Shown in pieces: positions 34,776 to 41,912 of a DNA stretch of 64,000 nt. Source of the stretch: Labilithrix sp. (GTDB lineage: Bacteria > Myxococcota_A > Polyangia > Polyangiales > Polyangiaceae); the NCBI GenBank assembly GCA_019637155.1, contig JAHBWE010000005.1, forward strand, positions 1 through 64,000. Reading direction: 5' to 3'. Below the pieces are notes generated by a model. The model made no database searches, was not told the origin of the DNA, and worked only from the letters and a program-made list of their open reading frames with translations. The stretch's first letter is position 1, and every line of letters begins with the position of its first letter. The position numbers and the translations under genes are program-made.

Positions 34776-35067
34776 GGGGAGCGCCTCCATCGACGGTGGG
34801 TTGTGGCTCAGGTCATATCAAGGTTCGGACCACGGTGGACACCCCCGAATCCCCCGCGATTTCGGGGGTCCCTCGCGGCGCACGACCGCGATCGTGAACG
34901 CCGGTTCGTGAAGCGCGGTTCCGCCCGTGGCCCGTCGTTCACGTCGGCCTCACCGGTGCGAGGTCGTCGCGCTCGTGCTCCGTGGTCGGATGCGTGGAAC
35001 CTGCATGTTCTTCGCACGAGCTGAGAAAACGGAGCCCGGCGCGCGCGTTGCTGTCTCGGTCGTCATC

Positions 35068-35694
35068 ATGAGCACGCCTCGTATTTCCATCGCCGTCGCC
35101 GCAGCCACCGCGACCTTCATGGTCGTCTCTCCGAGCTTCGCGGACGACACGGACCAGGAACCGCAACCGGAGCCCGCGGCGCAACAACCCGCGCCGCCGC
35201 AGCCCGCGCCGCCGCCGCCCCCGCAGCAGCAGCGAGTGAGCACGACCACGACGACGCAAGCGTCCTACGTGACGAGCTCCGATCGGATCGTCGAAGAGGA
35301 GCGCCACGATCGTCCGAACAAGACGCTCCTCGTGACGGGCGGCTCGCTGTTCCTCCTCTCGTACGTGCCCTCGGTCCTCGTGGCGGCGCAGAGCGATCGC
35401 GAGGCGGACAACCGCCTCTACATCCCGGTCGTCGGCCCCTGGCTCGATCTCGGGCAGCGCAACTGCGACGTGAACCCGTGCGGCGACAGCGAAGGCGTCG
35501 CGAAGGCGTTCATCATCGCGAGCGGCGCGGTCCAGGGCATCGGTGTCCTCACCGCGCTCTCGTCGCTCGTGATCCCCGAGCGCGAGCGCGTGCAGGTCCG
35601 TCAGCCCGCGACCGCCGCGACGAAGCCGGAGGTCCACGTCCTGCCCGTGTCCTTCGCGGGCGGCGGCGGCCTCGGCGCGGTCGGACGCTTCTGA
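35068..35694 (+). CDS. Exported membrane protein with Pro/Gln linker
   Basis: 208 residues. Signal MSTPRISIAVAAATATFMVVSPSFA, then a Pro/Gln/Ala-rich linker (~32-55), then two hydrophobic segments (TLLVTGGSLFLLSYVPSVLVAA; AFIIASGAVQGIGVLTALSSLV) separated by a loop with NCDVNPCG. The layout of short signal, linker and two helices recurs in myxobacterial envelope proteins. A symmetrical terminator follows. Confidence 0.65.
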   Translation: MSTPRISIAVAAATATFMVVSPSFADDTDQEPQPEPAAQQPAPPQPAPPPPPQQQRVSTTTTTQASYVTSSDRIVEEERHDRPNKTLLVTGGSLFLLSYVPSVLVAAQSDREADNRLYIPVVGPWLDLGQRNCDVNPCGDSEGVAKAFIIASGAVQGIGVLTALSSLVIPERERVQVRQPATAATKPEVHVLPVSFAGGGGLGAVGRF

Positions 35695-35713
35695 TTCACG
35701 CGCGAAGACGACG

Positions 35714-35748
35714 ACGCCCGGAGGAGAGCCGCTCTCTCCACCGGGCGT
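35714..35748. terminator. Bidirectional stem-loop terminator
   Basis: CGCCCGG and CCGGGCG form the outer stem, GGAGAG and CTCTCC the inner stem, around CCGCT. It sits 20 bases after one stop and 12 before the other in a convergent pair. A TTCGTTCC run follows on the plus strand, weakly T-rich. Confidence 0.7.
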
Positions 35749-35759
35749 TCGTTCCTGCT

Positions 35760-36044
35760 CTACTTCTTGGTGCCCTCCGGCTTCTTGTCGGTCTTGTCGG
35801 TCGACGTCGTGTCGGTCGTCGTCGTCGTGTCCGACGGCATCGTGGCGCCGCTCGTGGTGGAGCCGGGGTTCGCGTCCGGCGTGGCCGGCGCGTCGCCGGT
35901 CGGCATCGTCGCGGGCGGCGTGTTCGTCATCGTGCCGGAGTTCGTCGTGCTCTCGCTTTCGGGGGTCTTCGTCTGCGTGTCGCTGCCGCCGCAGCCGATC
36001 GCCGCAGCGACGCAGGTGACAGCTACGAGATGAGTGAGGTTCAT
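35760..36044 (-). CDS. Small Thr/Asp/Pro-rich lipoprotein
   Basis: 94 residues. Signal MNLTHLVAVTCVAAAIGCG with lipobox AIGC. The mature chain is low-complexity (Thr, Asp, Pro, Ser, Lys), with no domain. A GGAGAA ribosome site precedes the ATG. Likely an envelope spacer protein; function unknown. Confidence 0.6.
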   Translation of the reverse strand: MNLTHLVAVTCVAAAIGCGGSDTQTKTPESESTTNSGTMTNTPPATMPTGDAPATPDANPGSTTSGATMPSDTTTTTDTTSTDKTDKKPEGTKK

Positions 36045-36236
36045 GTCGTTCTCCAGAGAGTCGATAGAGAGTCGAAGCGTTCGTGCTTCGGGCGGGCCGC
36101 GTCAGCACTCCTCGTGCCGGAGCGCCGGCGCGCGCGCGTTCACGCCGCTTCGCCGGACGATCCACGGTCCTCGCGGACGCGCGCCGCACGCACGATCGCC
36201 ACGCACGACGCGAGGGCGTGGCGTTTCGGCGCGGCG

Positions 36237-37025
36237 TCAGCGCTGCGTCACGAACGCGAGCGCTTCGCCGATCGTGCGCGCGCCGCCGAGCCCGTAGTCG
36301 CCGTGTGACGCACCGGCGAGGGTCCAGAGGCGCGTCGTGATGCGCGCCTGTGCGAAGGACTCCATCGCGCGGCGCGCCTTGTCCTGCGGCTCGCGATCGG
36401 ACGCGAGGACCGCGATCGCGCGCACCGCGTCGAGCTCGTAGGCGGGCGGCGTGGCGGGGATCCCGATGAGCACGAGACGCGTGTACTTCGCAGGTGCCCG
36501 CGCGGCGAGGGCGAGCGCCGAGAGGGCGCCCGCGGAGTCCGCGACGACGAGGACCTCGCCGGCGTCGAGCGGGAGCCCGCGCACGCTGCGTACCGCTTCG
36601 ATCGCGGCGTCGACGCGCTGGTCGAGCGCGGCGGCGTCGCTCTGCCAGGTGCGCCCGCCGACGCCGTCGGCGCACGGGGTGTCGCCCTCGAGCGCGACGA
36701 TGGTGCCGTAGCCGCGCGCGACGGCGCTCCATCCTTCGATGTCGGTCCGCGCTTCGCTGCAGGTGCCGTGCAGGTGGACGATGGGGCGACGCGCCTCCTC
36801 GCCGTCGCCAGCGACGACGACGACCGCGCGATCCGACACGACGTCGACCGTCTCGATCGCCCCCGGCGCCGGCGGCTCGAGCACGTAGTCGGCGGCGTGG
36901 GTCGTCGTGATCGACGTGGCGATCTCGCTCTTCTTCCCGCCCTTGCACCCGGCGAGCGCGAGGACGGACGCGAGGCCGGCGACGAACCACCTAAGGCGCA
37001 CGCCCGCTGTTTGGCATCGAACCAT
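36237..37025 (-). CDS. Lipoprotein with alpha/beta-hydrolase-like fold
   Basis: 262 residues from ATG 37025 (GTG 37001 gives a shorter, more typical signal). Lipobox LALAGC. Hydrolase-like order: strand IVHLHGTCS near 85 with HG oxyanion-type loop, nucleophile elbow VADSAGAL near 165 (ADSAG instead of GxSxG), and a late GASHGDYG supplying His. The altered elbow makes catalysis uncertain. It probably acts at the outer or inner membrane on an ester or peptide. Confidence 0.6.
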   Translation of the reverse strand: MVRCQTAGVRLRWFVAGLASVLALAGCKGGKKSEIATSITTTHAADYVLEPPAPGAIETVDVVSDRAVVVVAGDGEEARRPIVHLHGTCSEARTDIEGWSAVARGYGTIVALEGDTPCADGVGGRTWQSDAAALDQRVDAAIEAVRSVRGLPLDAGEVLVVADSAGALSALALAARAPAKYTRLVLIGIPATPPAYELDAVRAIAVLASDREPQDKARRAMESFAQARITTRLWTLAGASHGDYGLGGARTIGEALAFVTQR

Positions 37026-37109
37026 GCAGGAGGCAACCTTTTCGCGCGCTGCAACTTCGCCCTGGCTGCTGCGGCAACTTCGGTCTACCGAGGCAGGCGG
37101 GAGGAAACC

Positions 37110-37376
37110 ATGCTCAAGAAGATCATCGTCGTCTCACTGGTCGCGTCCATCGCGCTGCTCACCGTCGCGTGCTCGAACAGCGCCGAGGATGCATGTGAGA
37201 AGGTCAACGAGCTCTGCGAAAGCCAGCAGGGCTTCCAGAAGTCGAACTGCTCCGAGTCTTCGGACAAGTACGACAAGCTCAGTGACGCCGAGAAGGAGAA
37301 GGCCGACAAGCAGGCCGACTGCATCGACGACGCGAAGACCTGCGACGACGCGATCAAGTGCGCGCTGGCGCAGTGA
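37110..37376 (+). CDS. Small Cys-rich lipoprotein
   Basis: 88 residues. Excellent ribosome site (GGGAGG, five bases before ATG). Signal MLKKIIVVSLVASIALLTVACS with lipobox TVAC. The mature part is charged and helical with six Cys in pairs (DACEKVNELCES, SNCSES, DCIDDAKTCDD, KCALAQ), probably a disulfide-linked helical hairpin. Less GC-rich than neighbours, with many AAG and GAC codons. A stem-loop terminator follows. Confidence 0.7.
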   Translation: MLKKIIVVSLVASIALLTVACSNSAEDACEKVNELCESQQGFQKSNCSESSDKYDKLSDAEKEKADKQADCIDDAKTCDDAIKCALAQ

Positions 37377-37384
37377 GGCGGTGA

Positions 37385-37415
37385 GGACTGCAAGGGCTCT
37401 ACACCCATGCAGTCC
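37385..37415. terminator. 8-bp stem-loop between convergent genes
   Basis: GGACTGCA at 37385-37392 pairs with TGCAGTCC at 37408-37415. The loop contains AGGG and CCCA that can add three pairs. It lies nine bases after the small lipoprotein stop and 17 before the gdh stop. Confidence 0.6.
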
Positions 37416-37431
37416 GTTCGCGTCGCTGGAG

Positions 37432-38664
37432 CTAGAGGCCGCGCAGCTTGGTCGCGGCGGCGACGCGTTCGATGGCGACGACGAAGGCGGCGGTGCGCAT
37501 GTCGATGTTCTTCGACTTCGCGGTCTTCGCGACGCCCTCGTACGCCCGCAGCATGTACTTGTTGAGCTCGGCGTTGACGCGCTCTTCTTCCCAGCGGAAC
37601 TGCTGGACGTTCTGCACCCACTCGAAGTAGCTGCAGGTCACGCCGCCTGCGTTCGCGAGGATGTCGGGGATGACGGTGATGCCGCGCTGCTGGAGCACCT
37701 GATCGGCGTCCGGGACGGTGGGGCCGTTCGCGCCCTCGACGACGAGCTTCGCGCGCATCTCCTTCGCGATCCCGGTGTTGATCACGCCGCCGAGGGCGGC
37801 CGGCACGACGATGTCGCACGCGCCCGCGAGCACCTCTTCGTTCGTCGTCGCAGACGCGCCGGCGAAGCCCTTCACGCCGCCCGTCTTCCGGACGTGCTCC
37901 ATGAGCGCGTCGATGTCGAGCCCTTCGTCGTTGCGGACGCCGCCGCTCACGTCGCTCGCGGCGACGATGGTCGCGCCCTTCTCGCGCATCAGCCGCGCCG
38001 CCCACGAGCCGACGTTGCCGAAGCCCTGCACCGCGACCTTCGTCCCCTGGAAGGTCTTGCCCTGCTCGCGCAGCCACGCCTCGGCGACGATCATGCAGCC
38101 GCGTCCCGTCGCGGCGTCGCGCCCGAGCGATCCGAACAGGTCGACGGGCTTGCCGGTGACGACGCCGGGCTGGAAGCCGTGGTGCATCGCGTATTGGTCC
38201 ATGAACCACGCCATGATCTGCGGGTTCGTGTTCATGTCGGGCGCGGGGATGTCGACGTTGGTCCCGACGATCTCGTGGATCCCGTCGACGAACTTGCGCG
38301 TGAGGCGCTGGAGCTCGCCGGGCGAGAGGGCGCGCGGATCGACCGAGATGCCGCCCTTTCCGCCGCCGAACGGCACGTCGACGACGGCGGTCTTCCACGT
38401 CATGAGCGACGCGAGCGCGGTCACCTCGTTGGCGTCGACCTCGGGGTGGTAGCGGAGCCCGCCCTTGAAGGGTCCGCGCGCGTTGTCGTGCTGCACGCGG
38501 TAACCGACGTAGGTCCCGATCGTGCCGTCGTCCTTGCGGATGTTGCACTCCACGCGCACCTCGCGATGCGGCGTCATGAGCTGCAGCGTGAGATCGTCGC
38601 TGAGCCCGATCAGCTTGCTCGCGGTCTGGAAGAAGCGCCCGACGTCCTCGAATGCGTTCGACAT
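37432..38664 (-). CDS. Glutamate dehydrogenase (Glu/Leu/Phe/Val dehydrogenase family)
   Basis: 410 residues, typical length. Catalyses oxidative deamination of glutamate (or assimilation of ammonium) with NAD(P). Visible: KGGLRYHPEVD substrate-binding Lys region near 68, VPFGGGKGGI with catalytic Lys near 98, PAPDMNT near 142, and the Rossmann GFGNVGSWAARL near 217 ending in AASDVSGG, where Asp suggests NAD preference. Single gene with its own terminator region; no regulator nearby. Leucine dehydrogenases are shorter, so glutamate is the likelier substrate. Confidence 0.92.
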   Translation of the reverse strand: MSNAFEDVGRFFQTASKLIGLSDDLTLQLMTPHREVRVECNIRKDDGTIGTYVGYRVQHDNARGPFKGGLRYHPEVDANEVTALASLMTWKTAVVDVPFGGGKGGISVDPRALSPGELQRLTRKFVDGIHEIVGTNVDIPAPDMNTNPQIMAWFMDQYAMHHGFQPGVVTGKPVDLFGSLGRDAATGRGCMIVAEAWLREQGKTFQGTKVAVQGFGNVGSWAARLMREKGATIVAASDVSGGVRNDEGLDIDALMEHVRKTGGVKGFAGASATTNEEVLAGACDIVVPAALGGVINTGIAKEMRAKLVVEGANGPTVPDADQVLQQRGITVIPDILANAGGVTCSYFEWVQNVQQFRWEEERVNAELNKYMLRAYEGVAKTAKSKNIDMRTAAFVVAIERVAAATKLRGL

Positions 38665-38738
38665 GCGCCGAGGGTACCCGCGCGTCGCACCGAACGTCGA
38701 GAGTCATGCGCACGGATGCACGTGTTCTCGTCGCTCGG

Positions 38739-39089
38739 TCACTGGCTCGAGCCGGAGTCCGGCGGCGGCGCGGGGGCGCCGTAGAGCGCGGCGTTCGTTC
38801 CGGGATCGGCGTCGGCGTCGGCGCCGGCGTCGGCGTGGATGGGGGGCCCGCCGTAGTGCGGGATGATCGACCCTTCGGGCTCGTCGGAGGAGCAGGCGAT
38901 GGTGGTGCCGGCAGCAGCGGCGGAGGTCCCGAGCGCCAAGATCGCCGCGCGCGAGAAGCGCCCCACGAGCCGCCGAGGCGGCGGCCGATCGTCGAACGCG
39001 CCCGCGAGAGGCCGGGCGCAGAACGGGCACCGGGTTTCATCGATCCGAACGTGACGCGAGCATGACGGACACGCGGCGAGCGGGCTCAT
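38739..39089 (-). CDS. Zinc-ribbon plus membrane-segment small protein
   Basis: 116 residues. N-terminal zinc ribbon with CPSC and CPFC pairs 14 residues apart, a basic stretch (DRPPPRRLVGRFSR), one hydrophobic helix (AAILALGTSAAAAGTTIAC) and an Asp/Ala/Pro-rich tail. The order ribbon inside, tail outside would be type II topology. Similar ribbon-helix small proteins are common in myxobacteria; role unknown. Confidence 0.6.
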   Translation of the reverse strand: MSPLAACPSCSRHVRIDETRCPFCARPLAGAFDDRPPPRRLVGRFSRAAILALGTSAAAAGTTIACSSDEPEGSIIPHYGGPPIHADAGADADADPGTNAALYGAPAPPPDSGSSQ

Positions 39090-39226
39090 CCGCTCAGCCT
39101 ATCGTCCCGGTACGGTGAACCGCTATCGACGCGTGGCGCAGACCGTGGCAGATCAAGCTTCGCAGCCGCTGCAGCGAAAGAGGTGGACGCCAAACGGCCT
39201 TCAACGTATCAAAACCATTCAATTTC

Positions 39227-39302
39227 GGGTCGATAGCTCAGTCGGTAGAGCTGCGGACTTTTAATCCGTAGGTCGCGGGATCGTTCCCCGCTCGACCCAC
39301 CA
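39227..39302 (+). tRNA. tRNA-Lys (anticodon UUU), CCA encoded, atypical T-loop
   Basis: 76 nt with all arms. Acceptor GGGTCGA/TCGACCC, D-arm GCTC/GAGC with GG in the loop, anticodon stem GCGGA/TCCGT around CTTTTAA (anticodon TTT), variable AGGTC, T-stem GCGGG/CCCGC. CCA is in the DNA. The T-loop reads ATCGTTC instead of the usual TTCGATC: positions 54 and 58 are exchanged (A54, U58), while U55, C56 and G57 remain. It ends 21 bases before the convergent lipoprotein stop. Confidence 0.93.
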
Positions 39303-39323
39303 GAAAGAGCGCTCCCGCGTGCG

Positions 39324-40370
39324 TCAGCGTGCAGCGGGGGTTCGTGCGGGGCAGGGGTTGGCGTAGGACTCGTCGGCGGCTTCATGGGCGAGCACGTTCG
39401 CGTTCGGGTGCTTCTTCGCGTCGATGACGTCGTAGATGCAGGCGTGGTCCCCTGCGATCTTCGAGACGACGAGCCAGTTGTTCTCCGCGTCGGCGTCCGG
39501 GCCCGTCACTTGGAAGAAGCGGAAGACGAGGCCGTGCACCTTCCGGTCGGGGCCGTGGACGCGCCAGTCGGCGGTCGGGCCGACGCGACTGAAGCCGCCG
39601 TTGCCGATAGCCCATAGGTTCAGGTCGGCCTCGGCCGCGCCGCGCTTCACGACGACGTTCTCGCGGAGGTCGCCGTGATGCAGGTCGAGCGAGTAGCCGC
39701 CGGTGCCCGTGCACGCCATGTTCGCCCAACCCTCATCGTCGCTCGAGGCGACGACGGGGCAGTCCTCGAGCGTGGTGAAGATGCTCGTCGCCTGCGGCGG
39801 CCGCTCCTTCGTCGGGCACTGGAAGTCGCGCGCGCCGTCGGCGATCTCGCGGGCGCGGACGTTCGCGTTCGCCTCGCCGCCATCGACCATGTCGACGATG
39901 CACGCGGCCTCTTGCGTGATGCGCGACACGACGAGGTAGCTCTTCTCGTGTCCTTCGCCGTCGCTCTGGAAGTAACGGAAGATGAGCGCGTACGGATCGA
40001 CGACGCCCGGCGACGTCACCGGACCGCGCCACTCCGCCTTCGAACCGAGGCGCGAGAACGCCGGGAGGCGGCTCCACACCGCGAGGTCCATCGTCTTGTC
40101 GCCGGCCTTCACCTGCACGTTGCTGCGTGCGTCGACGTCCTCGACGAGCAGCTCGTAGCCCGGCATCCCCGCGCAGACCTCGCGGTAGAGCAGCATCTCC
40201 TCGCCCACGGGCGCGAGGTCGCGACAGTCCTTGTCCTCGAGCGAGGTGTACGCGCTCGAGGGCGCGGTCACGTCGGCCTCGGCGCCCGCCGTCCCGTCTT
40301 CCGACACCGCCGCGCAGCCCGTAAAAGCAATGGAAGCGAGCGTAAGGATGAAAGAAAACGAGGTGCGCAT
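39324..40370 (-). CDS. Lipoprotein with internal tandem duplication
   Basis: 348 residues. Signal MRTSFSFILTLASIAFTGCA with lipobox FTGC. Two homologous halves of ~145 residues each: both run TTLED/TSLED then a Cys, GY.L, NV.VK, D.A.W / DLNLWA, FSR.G....WR, a strand F.YFQ / FRFFQ, LVVS.I, ACI.D..D then NANV.A.E.AD. The modules diverge to perhaps 35% identity by eye. No family known. Three TTGCGCAA-like sites lie 140-180 bases upstream of the ATG. Confidence 0.68.
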   Translation of the reverse strand: MRTSFSFILTLASIAFTGCAAVSEDGTAGAEADVTAPSSAYTSLEDKDCRDLAPVGEEMLLYREVCAGMPGYELLVEDVDARSNVQVKAGDKTMDLAVWSRLPAFSRLGSKAEWRGPVTSPGVVDPYALIFRYFQSDGEGHEKSYLVVSRITQEAACIVDMVDGGEANANVRAREIADGARDFQCPTKERPPQATSIFTTLEDCPVVASSDDEGWANMACTGTGGYSLDLHHGDLRENVVVKRGAAEADLNLWAIGNGGFSRVGPTADWRVHGPDRKVHGLVFRFFQVTGPDADAENNWLVVSKIAGDHACIYDVIDAKKHPNANVLAHEAADESYANPCPARTPAAR

Positions 40371-40510
40371 GGCGGAGGCTCCCAAGTGTGATGATGAATG
40401 TAAGTAAGCGGTCAAGTGGGATGCCTGCCTACAGCATCCTCCGTGCCGGATCGGAGGCGGGCCGTGGCCGATCGGCGCGCCTCGACGTGACGCGGACTTG
40501 GCCGCTTCGT

Positions 40511-40550
40511 TTGCGCAACCCGCGACGACGCTTGCGCAAGCGCGTTGCGC
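40511..40550. promoter_or_regulatory. Two TTGCGCAA palindromes 21 bp apart plus a third partial site
   Basis: TTGCGCAA at 40511-40518 and, inside the longer palindrome CTTGCGCAAG, at 40532-40539. A further TTGCGC starts at 40545. The 21-base spacing is two helical turns, as expected for co-operatively bound dimers. They lie in the 287-base gap before the duplicated-lipoprotein gene; the rest of that gap shows nothing clear. Confidence 0.45.
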
Positions 40551-40657
40551 GAGCTGGGGGGACTTCGTGCCAGTACGCGCGACTCGCCCGTCCTCGCCGT
40601 CCGCGGGCGCGGTCCAGCGCGCGTCGGTTCAGTGGGCGGGGCGATGGGAGGCCGCGA

Positions 40658-41365
40658 TCACTTGAAGCCGGTGAGGTGGACGACGTACCACTCGCCGCGC
40701 CATGAGATGAGGGACGAGATCTCGAACGTCCGCTCCTTGCCGTCGATCTCGTAGACGATCTTCGAGCCGAAGACGCGGTAGTAGCCGAGCTTGTTGTACT
40801 CCTCGTCCACGTCGACCCAGCGCGCGCGCTCGTCGGGGACCTCGAAGCGCACCATCTTCGCCGACGACGCCTTGTCCCCGAGGCGCTTCGCGAGCCCGTG
40901 GATGTCGCGCTTGTAGGCGCTGACGAGGCGGCGGCGCCAGTCGGCCGACGCGTGCGAGATCGCCTTCACCTGCTCGTACGCCGTCACCGGGAAGAAGAAC
41001 GGCATCCCGCGATCGGGATCGTCGTTCACGATCGCGTCCCAGAGCGTCGCCGCGCGCGCATCGAGCGCGGGGCTCGAAGGCGCGGGGCGATCCTTCGTCT
41101 GCGGGAGCGTCCCGGGATCTACCCCGGAGTCGAGGAGCGCCGCGATGCTCGCCGCCGTCGCGGCCGCGTCCGCAGCGCCCCCCGCGTCCCCATCCCCGTC
41201 CGCGCTCGCGAGCGACGCCGACGCCGACGCATCCTCGCCCGCCGCCGTCGCTGCGATCGGCCCAGGCAGCGGCGCGACCGCAGCGTCAATCCCCACCGGC
41301 GTCGGCGGCGCCGTGCGCGCACACCCAACCAACGCGACGACGAAGACCACGACCCACGAACGCAT
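40658..41365 (-). CDS. Lipoprotein of unknown function
   Basis: 235 residues. Signal MRSWVVVFVVALVGCA with lipobox LVGC, then an Ala/Asp/Ser-rich linker (~20-75). The C-terminal ~140 residues look globular (AATLWDAIVNDDPDRGMPFFFPVTAYEQVK, WRRRLVSAYKRDIHGLAKRLG and terminal strands YYRVFGSKIVYEIDGKERTFEIS). Similar C-termini occur in other myxobacterial hypothetical lipoproteins. Function unknown. Confidence 0.65.
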   Translation of the reverse strand: MRSWVVVFVVALVGCARTAPPTPVGIDAAVAPLPGPIAATAAGEDASASASLASADGDGDAGGAADAAATAASIAALLDSGVDPGTLPQTKDRPAPSSPALDARAATLWDAIVNDDPDRGMPFFFPVTAYEQVKAISHASADWRRRLVSAYKRDIHGLAKRLGDKASSAKMVRFEVPDERARWVDVDEEYNKLGYYRVFGSKIVYEIDGKERTFEISSLISWRGEWYVVHLTGFK

Positions 41366-41509
41366 GCGGCCGCGACCATACCAGAGGAGACGAGCCAGAG
41401 GGCGCGACGACGTGCGCGTCGGGGTGGCCTCGTCTGTGAGCCGTCGACCTCGGGGGCCGCTCGTTTCGCGGGGCGAAGTGTGGGGGGAAACATGCTAGGA
41501 AGGAGCGTC

Positions 41510-41911
41510 ATGACACGCGCTTCTCTGCTCGTCGCTGCCGTCGTTCCTGTTGTTGTGCTCGCCGCAGCTTGCAAGGAAGACCCGCCGCCCGCGACGCCGA
41601 TCGCGCCCGCGCAGGTCGTGGGGCAGCCCGCGCCGAGCGCGTATCCCGCCGACTACCAGCAGCAGGGCTACCAGCAGCCGGGCTACACGCCGACCGCGCC
41701 CGCAGGCTCGACGCCGCCCGGACAGATGGCGACACCCGGACCGACCGCGCTCGCTTGCTCGAACGACTCGCAGTGCATGACCCATCGCTGCAACCTCCAG
41801 CATCAGAAGTGCGCGTTCCCCTGCGTCTCCGATGCGGACTGCATCCAGGGAACCACCTGCTTCGTCGCCGGTGGACCCACCGCGATCTGCATGCCGAAGC
41901 CGGGGCCCTGA
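41510..41911 (+). CDS. Small lipoprotein with Gln/Tyr/Pro linker and Cys-rich end
   Basis: 133 residues. ATG 41510 is preceded by AGGAAGGAG. Signal MTRASLLVAAVVPVVVLAAACK with lipobox AAAC. The linker has repeated QQGYQQPGY-type Gln/Tyr/Pro segments. The C-terminus has eight Cys in the pattern CSNDSQC, HRCNLQHQKC, CVSDADC, CFVAGGPTAIC, a disulfide module seen in many myxobacterial surface proteins. Stop is one base from the convergent ligD stop. Confidence 0.68.
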   Translation: MTRASLLVAAVVPVVVLAAACKEDPPPATPIAPAQVVGQPAPSAYPADYQQQGYQQPGYTPTAPAGSTPPGQMATPGPTALACSNDSQCMTHRCNLQHQKCAFPCVSDADCIQGTTCFVAGGPTAICMPKPGP

Positions 41912-41912
41912 G

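Noticed and set aside
34840..34871. CCCCCGA-TCGGGGG inverted repeat upstream of 35068
   Set aside because: It lies between divergent genes, so it is not a terminator, and no operator logic is evident.
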